A DNA stretch of 64,000 bases from HGW-17 sp964516435 (GTDB lineage: Bacteria > Myxococcota_A > Polyangia > HGW-17). The stretch covers positions 124,001 to 188,000 of the forward strand of contig CAZEZP010000078.1 of assembly GCA_964516435.1 (NCBI GenBank). Reading direction: 5' to 3'. Position numbers and translations under genes: made by a program. This document shows, in pieces, positions 55,727-64,000 of this stretch (its first letter is position 1; every line of letters begins with the position of its first letter). Below the pieces are notes generated by a model that saw only the letters and a list, made by a program, of their open reading frames with translations, was not told the origin of the DNA and did not search any database.

Positions 55727-56408
55727 AATTTTCCTTCTGGATACGAACGTCCTGTATGAAATCATTACCCTCTACAGTCCAGAGCCTTCGTCTCTGGCCA
55801 AGAAAATCGACGGATTTTTGAAAGGCAGAAAACTCGTCTATATTCCGGATATCGTGTGGACGGAATTTACGGCTTCCATATTTCAAAAGAAAATTGATTA
55901 TAGCGATTACAACTCGTGGCATCAAAGAGTTCTATCTTCATATCTTCATGTGTATCAATATCTGCTTGAACATAAAGTAAGAGATTACAAAACCTCCGGA
56001 ATCGCATCCGTCGTGAACATCGATTTCATCGGCTTGGCCCGCGATTTCGCATTCATCCGGCCGGAAGATGATTTCATCCAGTCTCTGGTTGGTGAAACCA
56101 GCCAGAAACTGCAGGCTGCACTGGCGCAGGAGAATCCCGACCCGGCGACCCTGGAATTCATTGAGCGGCAGCGCCACAACCTGGCATCCGGAAAACTCAT
56201 GGATGGCTGCGATACCATGATTCTGGCCAGCGCCATCGTGTTTGCCATCCAGCGTGCCGATTCCCGCGTGATTCTTCTGTCCAACGACCGCTGGATGGGC
56301 AGGGTCGCCAACCATTTATTGCAAAATCTGAACAAATATGGCCTGGAAGACCTGAAAAACCGGAGTTTTTCCTTGACAGTGGAAAACCCGAAAAACTTTC
56401 GCTTTTGA
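55716..56408 (+). CDS. PIN-domain nuclease
   Basis: 230 residues. Acidic residues sit where a PIN active site needs them: D9 in LLDTNVLY, E50 in WTEF, D166 in GCDTMILASA and D191 in SNDRWMG. PIN proteins cut RNA with Mg2+ or Mn2+. It is larger than VapC toxins and has no antitoxin gene, so it looks like an effector of the island. The start at ATG 55716 (after GAGGGGGATGATC) overlaps the response regulator by 11 bases; ATG 55710 is possible. The stretch 55860-55990 is AT-rich. Confidence 0.85.
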   Translation: MKHEIFLLDTNVLYEIITLYSPEPSSLAKKIDGFLKGRKLVYIPDIVWTEFTASIFQKKIDYSDYNSWHQRVLSSYLHVYQYLLEHKVRDYKTSGIASVVNIDFIGLARDFAFIRPEDDFIQSLVGETSQKLQAALAQENPDPATLEFIERQRHNLASGKLMDGCDTMILASAIVFAIQRADSRVILLSNDRWMGRVANHLLQNLNKYGLEDLKNRSFSLTVENPKNFRF

Positions 56409-56424
56409 TGAGAAAGGAGCATCC

Positions 56425-56661
56425 ATGAATCAATGGAATTATTATTATGTTTTTTCATCAAAAAGTCTTCAAAAATACATTTTACATGGAAATAAATTGC
56501 AGTTTCTGGTAGGCGCAAGCAATCTGATTGAAGGCATTCCAACAAAAGTGATTCCCGCGGTTCTGGATTCGATGGGATTGCAGGCAGACACTGACTACCA
56601 GATTCTTTCTGCCTCGGCAGGCAGTACCCGCATCCTGTTTGCTTCGAAAGCGTCCGCATGA
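56425..56661 (+). pseudogene. N-terminal fragment of a Cas10/Cmr2-palm-like protein
   Basis: 78 codons with a good ribosome site (AAAGGAGCATCC). The sequence YYYVFSSKSLQKYILHGNKL followed by LVGASNLIEG and later SASAGSTRILFAS resembles the N-terminal part of the Cas10/Cmr2 palm-type domain, in which a strand is followed by a helix with K-L-x-x-x-x-G-A-S-x-L-I-E. A full protein would be several hundred residues. The frame stops at TGA 56659-56661, within 6 bases of the end of a degraded IS256-like element, so insertion most likely removed the rest. It could instead be an intact tiny gene; I think truncation more likely. Confidence 0.55.
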
Positions 56662-56865
56662 GTCAAAGTCCAAATGTTGCTGTAAATGCCTTCGGTCCAG
56701 TATGCGCTTGAGTTCTCCAGGCGCCGGTTCCGGTCCTCGACCTCTTCATGTCATCTTCTCCGCCTTGCCGAGGTCGGGGGCAGGGCGTTGGCGTCCAGGT
56801 CAGGTTGTACCCGGCTCTCCAGGGCACCCATGGCAGGTGCCCGTGCCGAGTGCGGCCTGACCCGA

Positions 56866-58128
56866 TCAGGAGGATTCTGTATTCGTCAGGGCAAGTTCAC
56901 AGCGCCTGCCCGCAGCCCGGCACCTCCTCTCTCTGGCCCCCTTCACGACCCACCCACTCCCAGAATTCTCCCATTCCAGGCAGCGCAGTTCAAGCCAGGT
57001 TTCATGCGGCTCCATCAGCAGCGCGCCGGTCAACCGCCCGGCGGACGCATTGTTGGGGAAGATCCGGATCACCCGCTCCCGGTGCCGCACTTCCGGATTC
57101 ATGCGCTCCTGCATGTTCGTGCTGCGCATGCGTTTGCGGTACTTCTCCGGCAGGGCCATCAGAAGCCATGGCGTCATCGAACCCCTCCTCCAGGCAGGCC
57201 ACGGACTTCTGCGCGAACTTCTCGTATTTATTGCGAAATGCTTCCAGACGGCGGCGTGCCTCTGGAAGGTCCGATGCGTGAAGAACCAGGTTGGCGTCCG
57301 GGCCACCGCCTCCCGGTGACGGACACTGCAACTGCCGAGGATGTCGCTCAGCAGATGAACCTGGCAGCGCTGCCATGTCATTCCCTGGAAGTTCTTGCGA
57401 ATCGCCTCCCGCAAGCCATGATGGGCATCCGAAATGACGAACATCGTACCCCGCAGGCCCACGCCCCTTCAATCACCGGGCCCCTTCAATCACCGGAACG
57501 TCTCATCCCAGGTGGCAAAACTCTCCGTATCACCGGTCTGGAGCCCGAACACCTCCCGGTAGCCGTCCTCGCGGATGCCGCTCACGATCAAGGCCGCCCG
57601 TGACACCACCCGCTCATGCTCCCAGCTCTTGAAGAACATGGCGTCGACCAGAACGAATGGGAACGCCGCTTCCTCCAGGCGACGGCTGTTGAAGCCCTTC
57701 ACCGGCAGTTCCAGCCACGCGCACAGCGCGCCCACCGTCGACTTCGAAAAAACTCGCTCCGCATAATTGCTCTGTGATTTCCGTGACTTTCCGGGTGGAG
57801 ACCCCATTGACGACCATCTCCATCAACGCCAGCAAGAACGCCTGCAGATGCGTTGATACCGCTGGAATATCTCCACGGAGAACGACCTAACCCGCGTTTG
57901 AGACACCCGCAGGTTCAGTGGACCCACGCGCGAAAACAGCATCCGCTACCGATACCCGTTCCGGTACCCGGCCCGCTCCCCGGTGCGCTCGTGTTTCCCG
58001 GCACCCAAGGCTTCGGTCGGTTTTCCAGTATTTGATTCAATACCTCTTCCACCAACTGCGCCAATCCATCCCGGCTCGATAAAAGATGGCAAAAACTCCT
58101 GGTTCACGCCAACTTCATATCCGGCCAT
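56866..58128 (-). pseudogene. IS256-family transposase, frameshifted
   Basis: Pieces of one transposase appear in order on the minus strand but in different frames. GAGGAGGAATAG precedes ATG 58128; the first piece has TEALGAGKHERTGERAGYRN. Then LALMEMVVNGVSTRKVTEIT, FVLVDAMFFKSWEHERVV with the first DDE aspartate, VISDAHHGLREAIRK with the second, and ALPEKYRKRMRSTNMQERMN near the glutamate. At least three frame changes separate them, one of which is a 17-base tandem duplication at 57463-57496. It cannot make a working enzyme. Confidence 0.85.
57463..57496 (-). repeat. 17-bp perfect tandem duplication in the transposase
   Basis: GCCCCTTCAATCACCGG occurs twice in a row (57463-57479 and 57480-57496). 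Seventeen is not a multiple of three, so the duplication shifts the reading frame; it is probably one of the inactivating changes. Confidence 0.9.
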
Positions 58129-58285
58129 CTATTCCTCCTCTAGCGAATCAAAAACCTTGGCAATCTTGAATTTACAAAACCGAAGTGGTGGCCTCCACCT
58201 CTTTACAGCACTCTATGAACTCGATCTTGAAAGTCGCGTCGGATTTTTATGAACCGTCAGGATTAGCAGGAATTCGATGGAAGGC

Positions 58286-59446
58286 TCATGAAATGAGCTC
58301 GATACGCGTGATTTTTACATTGTTTCCATCGATGGCAATAGTAATTTTTCCTTCGACCTCTTTCTTGCTTTCCTTGATTTTCTGCGCGAATTCAGCAGAT
58401 ATTTGTTGTTCTTTCACCAACTCCTCGAGGTCTGCTTCCACAGAAGTTTTTTTTGTTTTTTCAGATTTGATTTGAATACTAATTTTTTTATTTCCCTTAT
58501 TGTAATTTATTGTTTGTTGAAATGTTTCTTCGGTGCTTGAAGAGCCTGAAGTTGCAGCCGAAGAATTCCTGGATTTGCTTACAGAAATAAGGCGGCCATA
58601 ACCTGCCACCGTTTTGGCTCCCACTCCCCATTCTTCGAGGGCATCGAGCAAGAGCGCCATTGCCAGATCGACCCAGTCTGAAGGGCCGGAGAGGCAGACC
58701 AGAAACTGTGCTTTTGGCCTTACAGTCAAGAAAGCCACAGGATTGGGGTCATCGTAATCGTTGGGTTCCTGAACCCCTTCTCCCGTGTAGTAGGTTTTTT
58801 GGTGTGGCGTGAGAATGTCGCGTGCGAAGGGCATCAAACTCGGAGTACCGGGAATCCACAGGGCATCATGAAAGGTGACAAGGCCTTTGAATGCCCCAGT
58901 TTCTGGATGCAATTCGTCCGTATCGGCGTCGGGAGCTCCGAAGATCGCCTGGTGGATGGCACCAGGGCCCATTTCAATCCTGTTTCCCTTCCAGCGGACG
59001 CCTGCATACGGAGCGCGTTCCTTTTCCGGGTGTTCAGGGCTTCGTGGATGGTATTCACGATGTTTCCAGGAAGGTCCAAAACACACGTCCACATAGTGGC
59101 TGAGCAGCCCTTTGAGGGCGGAACCGGGAATCATGGGCACTCCCCATGTATGATGCACGGTGAGCCCCACTTCCGAAGGCGCCGCATTGCCATGTCCGAT
59201 GAGCAGGCGGCTGGCGGCTTCGATTTTTTCCACGCGAAAATGGGGCTCTTTTGTCAGATTTTCCCAGTGCTGGAAGAAGAACCTGTAATCACCCGGCGCA
59301 TTCCATTTCGATAGTTTGTCAAACCAGCCATCCCGTTCTGCCTCATCGATGGTTCCCTGCGTCGATACAGGAGCCCATACGTCGTAGGCCAAGCCCATGT
59401 GTTCCGGCAATTTTTCCTTCAATACTTTTTCAAGAACATGCCTCAT
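58286..59446 (-). CDS. cmr6: Type III-B CRISPR RAMP protein Cmr6
   Basis: 386 residues. The RAMP core has LIGHGNAAPSEVGLTVHHTW and IPGSALKGLLSHYVD, the glycine-rich motifs of Cmr6, which caps the foot-to-head backbone of the effector complex along the target RNA. It is longer than many Cmr6 proteins: about 100 extra residues at the end are Ser/Thr/Lys-rich (a linker) followed by a short KITIAIDGNNVKITRI strand pair. AGGCAGGAATGC lies before ATG 59446. It is the last gene of the minus-strand operon; the DNA near its end is AT-rich. Confidence 0.9.
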   Translation of the reverse strand: MRHVLEKVLKEKLPEHMGLAYDVWAPVSTQGTIDEAERDGWFDKLSKWNAPGDYRFFFQHWENLTKEPHFRVEKIEAASRLLIGHGNAAPSEVGLTVHHTWGVPMIPGSALKGLLSHYVDVCFGPSWKHREYHPRSPEHPEKERAPYAGVRWKGNRIEMGPGAIHQAIFGAPDADTDELHPETGAFKGLVTFHDALWIPGTPSLMPFARDILTPHQKTYYTGEGVQEPNDYDDPNPVAFLTVRPKAQFLVCLSGPSDWVDLAMALLLDALEEWGVGAKTVAGYGRLISVSKSRNSSAATSGSSSTEETFQQTINYNKGNKKISIQIKSEKTKKTSVEADLEELVKEQQISAEFAQKIKESKKEVEGKITIAIDGNNVKITRIELIS

Positions 59447-59460
59447 GCATTCCTGCCTTT

Positions 59461-59829
59461 CTATTTGTTTTCAGCCCGTAAAGACTGGATGGCTCTCTTG
59501 AGCCAGAAAACGGCTCGCAGGACCTGACGGGTAGTCAGCATGTAGGTTGAAAGTTCCATTTTCCGGATGATATTAGGTTGCTGATTCCAGTTTTGTTGCT
59601 GCAATGCATGGATTTGAAATTCAGGCTTGGCCAGATGTTCGAGAAGTTTTTTGTACATCGGGTTTTGCTCGTGTTTGCGTTCTACCAGGCACATGGCTGC
59701 CGACAAACCACTACGCAAAATCGTGGTGCCAAAAGTGTTGACGGCGATCTTGTAATTTTCCACCTGGATATCTCTTTCATTCACACACGCATAAGCGATG
59801 ATGGCCCGCTGTTGCTCCAAAGTTTTCAT
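59461..59829 (-). CDS. cmr5: Type III-B CRISPR small subunit Cmr5
   Basis: 122 residues, all-helical. LEQQRAIIAYACVNE at the start and a middle LRSGLSAAMCLVERK are typical of Cmr5, the small subunit (Cas11-type) that lines the RNA-binding groove. The start at 59829 was chosen because GGGGGAGGTG lies just before it and the ATG overlaps the cmr4 stop (ATGA); a longer frame to 59862 would run into cmr4. Confidence 0.9.
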   Translation of the reverse strand: MKTLEQQRAIIAYACVNERDIQVENYKIAVNTFGTTILRSGLSAAMCLVERKHEQNPMYKKLLEHLAKPEFQIHALQQQNWNQQPNIIRKMELSTYMLTTRQVLRAVFWLKRAIQSLRAENK

Positions 59830-60716
59830 TGAACACCTCCCCCTTGCAGCTTCACCCGGCACAGACCGCGTCCTACCGTGGATTTTCCACCAAATTGAGC
59901 TATCCGAATGCCTGTGTTACCGAACACGAAATCCCGTACCTGGTTTTCATCCCAGTTTGTTTTCCTGTCGCGTGCTTTGCCAATGGAGGTGATGCCTATC
60001 AGTAGGGTTTCCGGAGGCAGGCTTTCTTCCATCCACAATGCACCCGTCGCCACCGTCCGGGTTTTGGAATCCAGACGTACCCGCGTGTCTACCTGGGTAG
60101 CGGTTTCCCACAGGAACGTCATGATTTCATCATGTACCACCACAAAACGTTTGGTAAATGAATTCTTTTCTTCAGAGGTTTCGAAAATCTTTTCTGCCAA
60201 AAAAGAAGCCCATTGCTTTGTATTTTCATCAGGCTTGACGTTGATGTCGAGTTCTACAAGATAAACAATATTTTTATTTTTTTCTGTTAATGAAGTTCCA
60301 TCGCATACGAAACCTGTTGTTGAAGACTGGAATACTGGAATGGTCTTCGGTGGTTCTGATTGGCAGGTTTTCAGATCCCGTGCCGCCAACTGCAAAAGCA
60401 ATGGCGAAGTGACGTATGCGAAAGTTCCATAAAAAGAACGCACAGGCAGGCACAGCAAGCGGGCATCTCCAAATGTCACGGCCCCTGCGTGATCGGAGGC
60501 AGAGTCGGTATCCGGGCCAAAAGCGGCATGTACTTCGTGGGGGGGGGCGGTTTGTGCACAGGCATCCCGTAAAACGCCCTTGATGGAAGAACCAGGAAGA
60601 ATGGGAATGCCGGTGGATTGCATGCGGGCGATGGGCAAATCGATGATGTCGTCGGTTTGACCGATGCCGATGTGAAGCGGTGAAAGGGCATGAATGAACA
60701 GATTCGCGCAAATCAT
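59826..60716 (-). CDS. cmr4: Type III-B CRISPR RAMP protein Cmr4
   Basis: 296 residues of the Cas7 group. The family start is ANLFIHALSPLHIGIGQ, then IPILPGSSIKGVLRDAC. Cmr4 forms the backbone and cuts target RNA every six bases with a conserved aspartate; an Asp is present in the N-terminal loop (QTDDIIDLP), which fits. GGAGACAAACAC before the ATG is its ribosome site. Confidence 0.92.
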   Translation of the reverse strand: MICANLFIHALSPLHIGIGQTDDIIDLPIARMQSTGIPILPGSSIKGVLRDACAQTAPPHEVHAAFGPDTDSASDHAGAVTFGDARLLCLPVRSFYGTFAYVTSPLLLQLAARDLKTCQSEPPKTIPVFQSSTTGFVCDGTSLTEKNKNIVYLVELDINVKPDENTKQWASFLAEKIFETSEEKNSFTKRFVVVHDEIMTFLWETATQVDTRVRLDSKTRTVATGALWMEESLPPETLLIGITSIGKARDRKTNWDENQVRDFVFGNTGIRIAQFGGKSTVGRGLCRVKLQGGGVQ

Positions 60717-60740
60717 GTGTTTGTCTCCTTTACTTTTGAT

Positions 60741-61901
60741 TTATTTTCCATTCCAGATGCCGGTAACAAAGGTTCCATATCCATCACTGTTTTTATCTCC
60801 CCATACGCCCAGCCATCCCTTTTCGATGTCTGCAGGCGTAAAGGCGGAAGCATCTTTTTTCTGAAAAAAGAACACACTTCCTGGTGGAACGAGTCGCAGC
60901 GTCGACTTGGGTGCCTGGCGAACCATGTCCCATCCGGAAACAGCCTGGGCCCGCGGAACGAAAGCCGCTCTCAGAATCGCTTCATGACCGAGAATTTCGC
61001 CTGTGTACTCATGATTGTGAATCTGGAAGCCATCGGGAAGCCATCCTTTTTTGAAAATGGTTGGTGTGACACAGATGACCCGGATTCCCGGAATTTCCGG
61101 AGGAATGTCTTTTTTCATTTGAATGGGAAGGGTAAACAAGTCAGATGTAGTGGTCCTCAGCAGGTTGATGTGGCGCTTTCCAGCCAGGCACAGGAGTCCC
61201 TCCTGCGGGAGTTGATTTTGGGAACGCACATGCAGGGCCATCCCCCATTGGAAAAAATGGTTTTTCCTGTTTTGTACCAGTCCCTCCACGGTTTCCGTGG
61301 AAAACAGCATGCCTTCTTCAGCCGTCTGGGTTTCGGAAGTGATTTTCAGATGGGTTTGACGCCGTTTGCTTACGGTAATCCTTTCATCGTCCTTGAAAGC
61401 CGGCGTTTTCTGCAGCAACCAGGAGATGAATGCTTTTTCGTTCCACCATGCCGGCGGACTTTGCGGCTTGGACCGGTCGGCCGGGCGAGGATACCACAAG
61501 GCTTCTCTTGTTTCCTCGAAATCCTGGTCGAGCGTATTGCCTGCGGGCGGCTGTGGGTTCAGGAAAACGGGCTGGCAACTGTTTTCCTGGAACATGGCAT
61601 CTGCGGGATGCGGCCACACGCGGTGCTGGATGTTCCAGTCTTCTCCTGCGGGCGCGTACATCGCCAGGACAGTTCGGATGAGGCAATCCTCCTGCATTTT
61701 CAGCCAGTTTTCTGAAGTGAACTGCTGTCCTTGCTTTTTTTCCTGCAAAAATCCCGCCCACGTGCGCAGGGCACCTGCAATCGTGGAAGGAAAGGGCCAG
61801 TTCACGGAATGGGTATGCCCGGAAACGTTCGTATACCAGCCACGTCCATCCTTGGCGAAAAAACCATCGCGCAATTCCAGGACATGAAAAGATTCAATCA
61901 T
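60741..61901 (-). CDS. cmr3: Type III-B CRISPR RAMP protein Cmr3
   Basis: 386 residues, the Cas5-type subunit that binds the 5' handle of the crRNA. The N-terminus FHVLELRDGFFAKDGR and WPFPSTIAGALRTW are typical, as is the C-terminal GYGTFVTGIW glycine motif. The start is ATG 61901 after CAAGGAGGAAAACC, overlapping the cas10 stop by 8 bases. A longer frame to 62177 is not supported. Confidence 0.9.
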   Translation of the reverse strand: MIESFHVLELRDGFFAKDGRGWYTNVSGHTHSVNWPFPSTIAGALRTWAGFLQEKKQGQQFTSENWLKMQEDCLIRTVLAMYAPAGEDWNIQHRVWPHPADAMFQENSCQPVFLNPQPPAGNTLDQDFEETREALWYPRPADRSKPQSPPAWWNEKAFISWLLQKTPAFKDDERITVSKRRQTHLKITSETQTAEEGMLFSTETVEGLVQNRKNHFFQWGMALHVRSQNQLPQEGLLCLAGKRHINLLRTTTSDLFTLPIQMKKDIPPEIPGIRVICVTPTIFKKGWLPDGFQIHNHEYTGEILGHEAILRAAFVPRAQAVSGWDMVRQAPKSTLRLVPPGSVFFFQKKDASAFTPADIEKGWLGVWGDKNSDGYGTFVTGIWNGK

Positions 61902-63711
61902 GGTTTTCCTCCTTGTTTTTTTCGCGGCAAACCGGTTTGGTCCGCTCGATTTCCCGGACGATGCGCATGCGCTGCACCCATTCGTCGATTCGCGCCAGGG
62001 TTTCAGGCAAGTCGCCCGAATTGATGCGCAGGCCGGCATCCTCGGGAGATATGGGTTTGCGTTCCTGCCCCAGATGACTGCGTGAGAGGATGCGAACGAG
62101 TTCTCCGTATAAAGCCATCGTCGAACCAGCCGTAGACTCCATTTGGGAGAAGAACTCCACCAGTCGCTTGATTTCATAGATTTTTTTTGTGGAAATCGCC
62201 GTATCGAGAAGGCTCAGATCACTCATGAAAGTGGTTGTTGGATTCGAATTCCAGTTAATCCGGCAGGAAAGGGTTCCTCCAGAACGCTTGTCCAGCAGGA
62301 TTCCCAATGCGTTGCGTGGTACCTGCCAACGAGGCAACTTCATGTTGCTGCCCTTGGCCAGTTTTTCGGCTCGCCGGCCCAGATCCAGCAGATGGGCCAT
62401 TCCATCCATCACATGGCCGATTCCCAGTCCCACACTCAGGGTTGGAGTTGGATTCAATTGAAAATTCTTGAACAGGCTGGCGAATGTCTCGGCGAGTTTT
62501 TGCGCGCAGGGAACGGCGTCCTGAAGGGTGACAAACGCCAGTACATCATCGCCCCCTGCATAGATGAGTGCCCCCCGGTACTGTTTTTGGACGATATCCT
62601 GTGCGAGGCCGGCGAAACGGGCCAGGGTTCTGGAAAGGGTTTGCAGGTCCTTCTTGTTTGTTTGCCTGTCGAAAGAGGCCCCCATGTGATCCCCGTCGGC
62701 GACCAGGCATGCCACGTAGGGCGTGATTCCCTTGACACTCTTCCACAGCGGGGACAGGCAGTCCTTGATTTTGGCCACTTCTTCCCCGATTTCTTCTCCA
62801 GTCCATTCGGGATGTTGTTCTTTCAGATAGGAAGGAATTCGATTTTCATAAAAGATTTGCGCATCGAAAGGAAAGTTTTTTACGAAAGCGATGTCCGGAC
62901 GCTCGACTCTATCCAGTTCCAGGTGTTTCAGGCATTTTTCCTGGATTTCCTGGAATGACGGGCATTTTTTCGCTTCCTCCAGCCAGGCTGCCAGTGCAAC
63001 GTTGGCAATGGGAACGAACTGCCGTGGATCACCTCCTACGCGTTTCATGAGACCCACGGCATCCAGTTGCTCTCCGTCGGGAATCCGGAAACGGGCTGCT
63101 GTTTTGAAATCACGTTTTGCAGGCTCTGCCAGTACGGTTTCGCGCATGCCATCGAAACTGGATTTTGGCACATTTCCGCGTTGATGTTCCCACTGGGAGA
63201 AGGCCCGCAGGTTTTTGCGTCCCGCGATGGTGATTTCCGCTTTTTGCCTGGCAGTCACAAGATCGCCATTCAAGGGTTCCCACACGGCGTAGGCTTCCAG
63301 CAGGGTCGAGATTTGTTCATCCCACACGGAACCGATATTAGGAGCCAGCAGGTTTCCTGCTTTTTCCCTTGCATCATCTGCGAAAAGCGATAAGCGTTTC
63401 CTGGCGGCCTTGATGGCCTGCTCGGCGAGTTGTCTCGGATCCGAATTTTCAGGTACGATGCCCATGACCCGGTTGGCCACGTTGAATACCGGTTTTCCCT
63501 GGTACGATGGCGAATCGTGGGGCGCCAATTCCATGGCATCTTTCTGGAGTGCAGGGAAAATCAACTCGACGTCCTGGTCGGCCAGACATTTGGCTGCGGC
63601 TTTTGAAATTTCGGAAAGCATGTGAGAACCGAACCACAGGTCTCGCCCACGACGGGCCTGGGCAATGAAATCCTGGACAGGCCCAAAAGTAATGATGATG
63701 AGGTGTTGCAT
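61894..63711 (-). CDS. cmr2: Type III-B CRISPR Cas10 (Cmr2), without HD domain
   Basis: 605 residues. It starts directly with the first palm (LIIITFGPVQDFIAQARRGR and LWFGSHMLSEISKAAA) and carries the cyclase motif G386-G-D-D389 (YAGGDDVLAF), so cyclic oligoadenylate synthesis upon target binding is expected. The N-terminal HD nuclease of many Cas10 proteins is missing, and the length (605 versus 800 or more) agrees. ssDNA cleavage by this protein is thus not expected. No CARF/HEPN effector gene is seen in the window; it may lie further along. Its ATG overlaps the cmr1 stop by one base. Confidence 0.93.
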   Translation of the reverse strand: MQHLIIITFGPVQDFIAQARRGRDLWFGSHMLSEISKAAAKCLADQDVELIFPALQKDAMELAPHDSPSYQGKPVFNVANRVMGIVPENSDPRQLAEQAIKAARKRLSLFADDAREKAGNLLAPNIGSVWDEQISTLLEAYAVWEPLNGDLVTARQKAEITIAGRKNLRAFSQWEHQRGNVPKSSFDGMRETVLAEPAKRDFKTAARFRIPDGEQLDAVGLMKRVGGDPRQFVPIANVALAAWLEEAKKCPSFQEIQEKCLKHLELDRVERPDIAFVKNFPFDAQIFYENRIPSYLKEQHPEWTGEEIGEEVAKIKDCLSPLWKSVKGITPYVACLVADGDHMGASFDRQTNKKDLQTLSRTLARFAGLAQDIVQKQYRGALIYAGGDDVLAFVTLQDAVPCAQKLAETFASLFKNFQLNPTPTLSVGLGIGHVMDGMAHLLDLGRRAEKLAKGSNMKLPRWQVPRNALGILLDKRSGGTLSCRINWNSNPTTTFMSDLSLLDTAISTKKIYEIKRLVEFFSQMESTAGSTMALYGELVRILSRSHLGQERKPISPEDAGLRINSGDLPETLARIDEWVQRMRIVREIERTKPVCREKNKEENHD

Positions 63712-64000
63712 TATTTCACCTCCATGATTTGATGATCACTTAACCATTCCGCAAACGCATCTTGTAAACTATTTTGCCTGAGATATTTGTATTTTATCTC
63801 ATCATTCGGAGCAATCAGTCTATCGAAGGGAGCCAATTTTTGAGGTTTATCCTTGAGGCCTACCTGTCCGTCTGGATATTTCCGGTTCAACCAGATGGCA
63901 AAGGGCACGAATTTGCCATTTGCCAGAGGAAGCGCCTTGATGATGAGCGGACTGGCCAGCCGTTCATGCAGATTGTTTTGACGGTCATACCAGACGATTT
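63711..64000 (-). CDS. cmr1: Type III-B CRISPR RAMP protein Cmr1, C-terminal part
   Basis: The frame is open from the window edge and ends with TAA at 63711-63713. The visible 95 or so codons have RLASPLIIKALPLANGKFVP and FAIWLNR, the R-x-x-S-P segment and following strands that close Cmr1. Cmr1 is the head of the Cmr backbone. Position before cas10 supports this. The DNA at 63730-63810 is AT-rich. Confidence 0.75.
   Translation of the reverse strand, partial: IVWYDRQNNLHERLASPLIIKALPLANGKFVPFAIWLNRKYPDGQVGLKDKPQKLAPFDRLIAPNDEIKYKYLRQNSLQDAFAEWLSDHQIMEVK

Larger units (their letters stand above)
56667..58221 (-). mobile_element. Degraded IS256-family insertion sequence
   Basis: About 1.55 kb bounded by imperfect 20-base inverted repeats that match at 15 positions: 56667-56686 (ends TGCTGTAAA) and the complement of 58202-58221. 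Between them lies a frameshifted transposase on the minus strand. A flanking target duplication could not be recognised. The element lies between the end of the island and the type III-B CRISPR operon. Confidence 0.75.

Noticed and set aside
56662..64000. CRISPR array near the cmr genes
   Set aside because: I looked for regularly spaced direct repeats of 25-40 bases and saw none in this part; only the 17-base duplication in the transposase repeats.

Overview
The window comes from a GC-rich chromosome of a two-membrane (Gram-negative type) bacterium: it encodes a complete run of type II secretion (T2SS) genes including an outer-membrane secretin. The lineage cannot be fixed from this sequence; a GspN of the kind known from delta-proteobacteria and other deep lineages argues for an uncultivated or poorly sampled group. 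dnaN and recF, with two parS-like palindromes at 7346 and 13205, suggest that the left third lies near the replication origin.

Layout. 1-3785: end of a sigma-54-type activator, a penicillin-binding-type transpeptidase and a HEAT-like repeat protein. 3809-9199 (minus strand): a tight five-gene operon of mostly unknown function (coiled-coil protein, unknown protein, AAA-type ATPase, unknown protein, SagB-like nitroreductase). 9427-13777: serS, a fumarylacetoacetate-hydrolase-family enzyme, an ABC-type protein and a small exported protein. 13827-16003 (minus): dnaN-recF. 16321-20561: a zinc-ribbon/GYF/TPR membrane protein and rsmA. 20790-35053: T2SS genes in the order C-D-E-F-G-H-I-J-K-L-M-N, preceded by two copies of a palindromic operator-like site. 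35101-36258: a YqhD-like iron alcohol dehydrogenase.

36825-56661 is the most unusual part: about 20 kb of co-directional, tightly packed genes that I do not recognise as any fully described system. It has two P-loop GTPases with hydrophobic C-termini, a probable RNase H-like (DUF3800-like) domain fused to helical repeats, a coiled-coil protein, a small radical-SAM enzyme, a tandem CbbX/SpoVK-like AAA ATPase, another coiled-coil protein, a PP2C-like phosphatase, a vWA protein, an FHA protein, a Ser/Thr kinase, a soluble histidine kinase, a response regulator without an obvious DNA-binding output, a PIN nuclease and the first 78 codons of a Cas10/Cmr2-palm-like protein. The kinase-phosphatase-vWA-FHA core resembles the TerY-P triad described near tellurium-resistance genes. 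I read the whole as a signal-gated, ATP/GTP-driven stress or defence system with nuclease effectors; this is inference.

56667-58221 is a degraded IS256-family element that abuts the Cas10-like fragment and probably truncated it. 58286-64000 (minus) carries a type III-B CRISPR effector operon, cmr1 (partial)-cas10/cmr2-cmr3-cmr4-cmr5-cmr6. No CRISPR array, adaptation genes, tRNA or rRNA were seen in the window.
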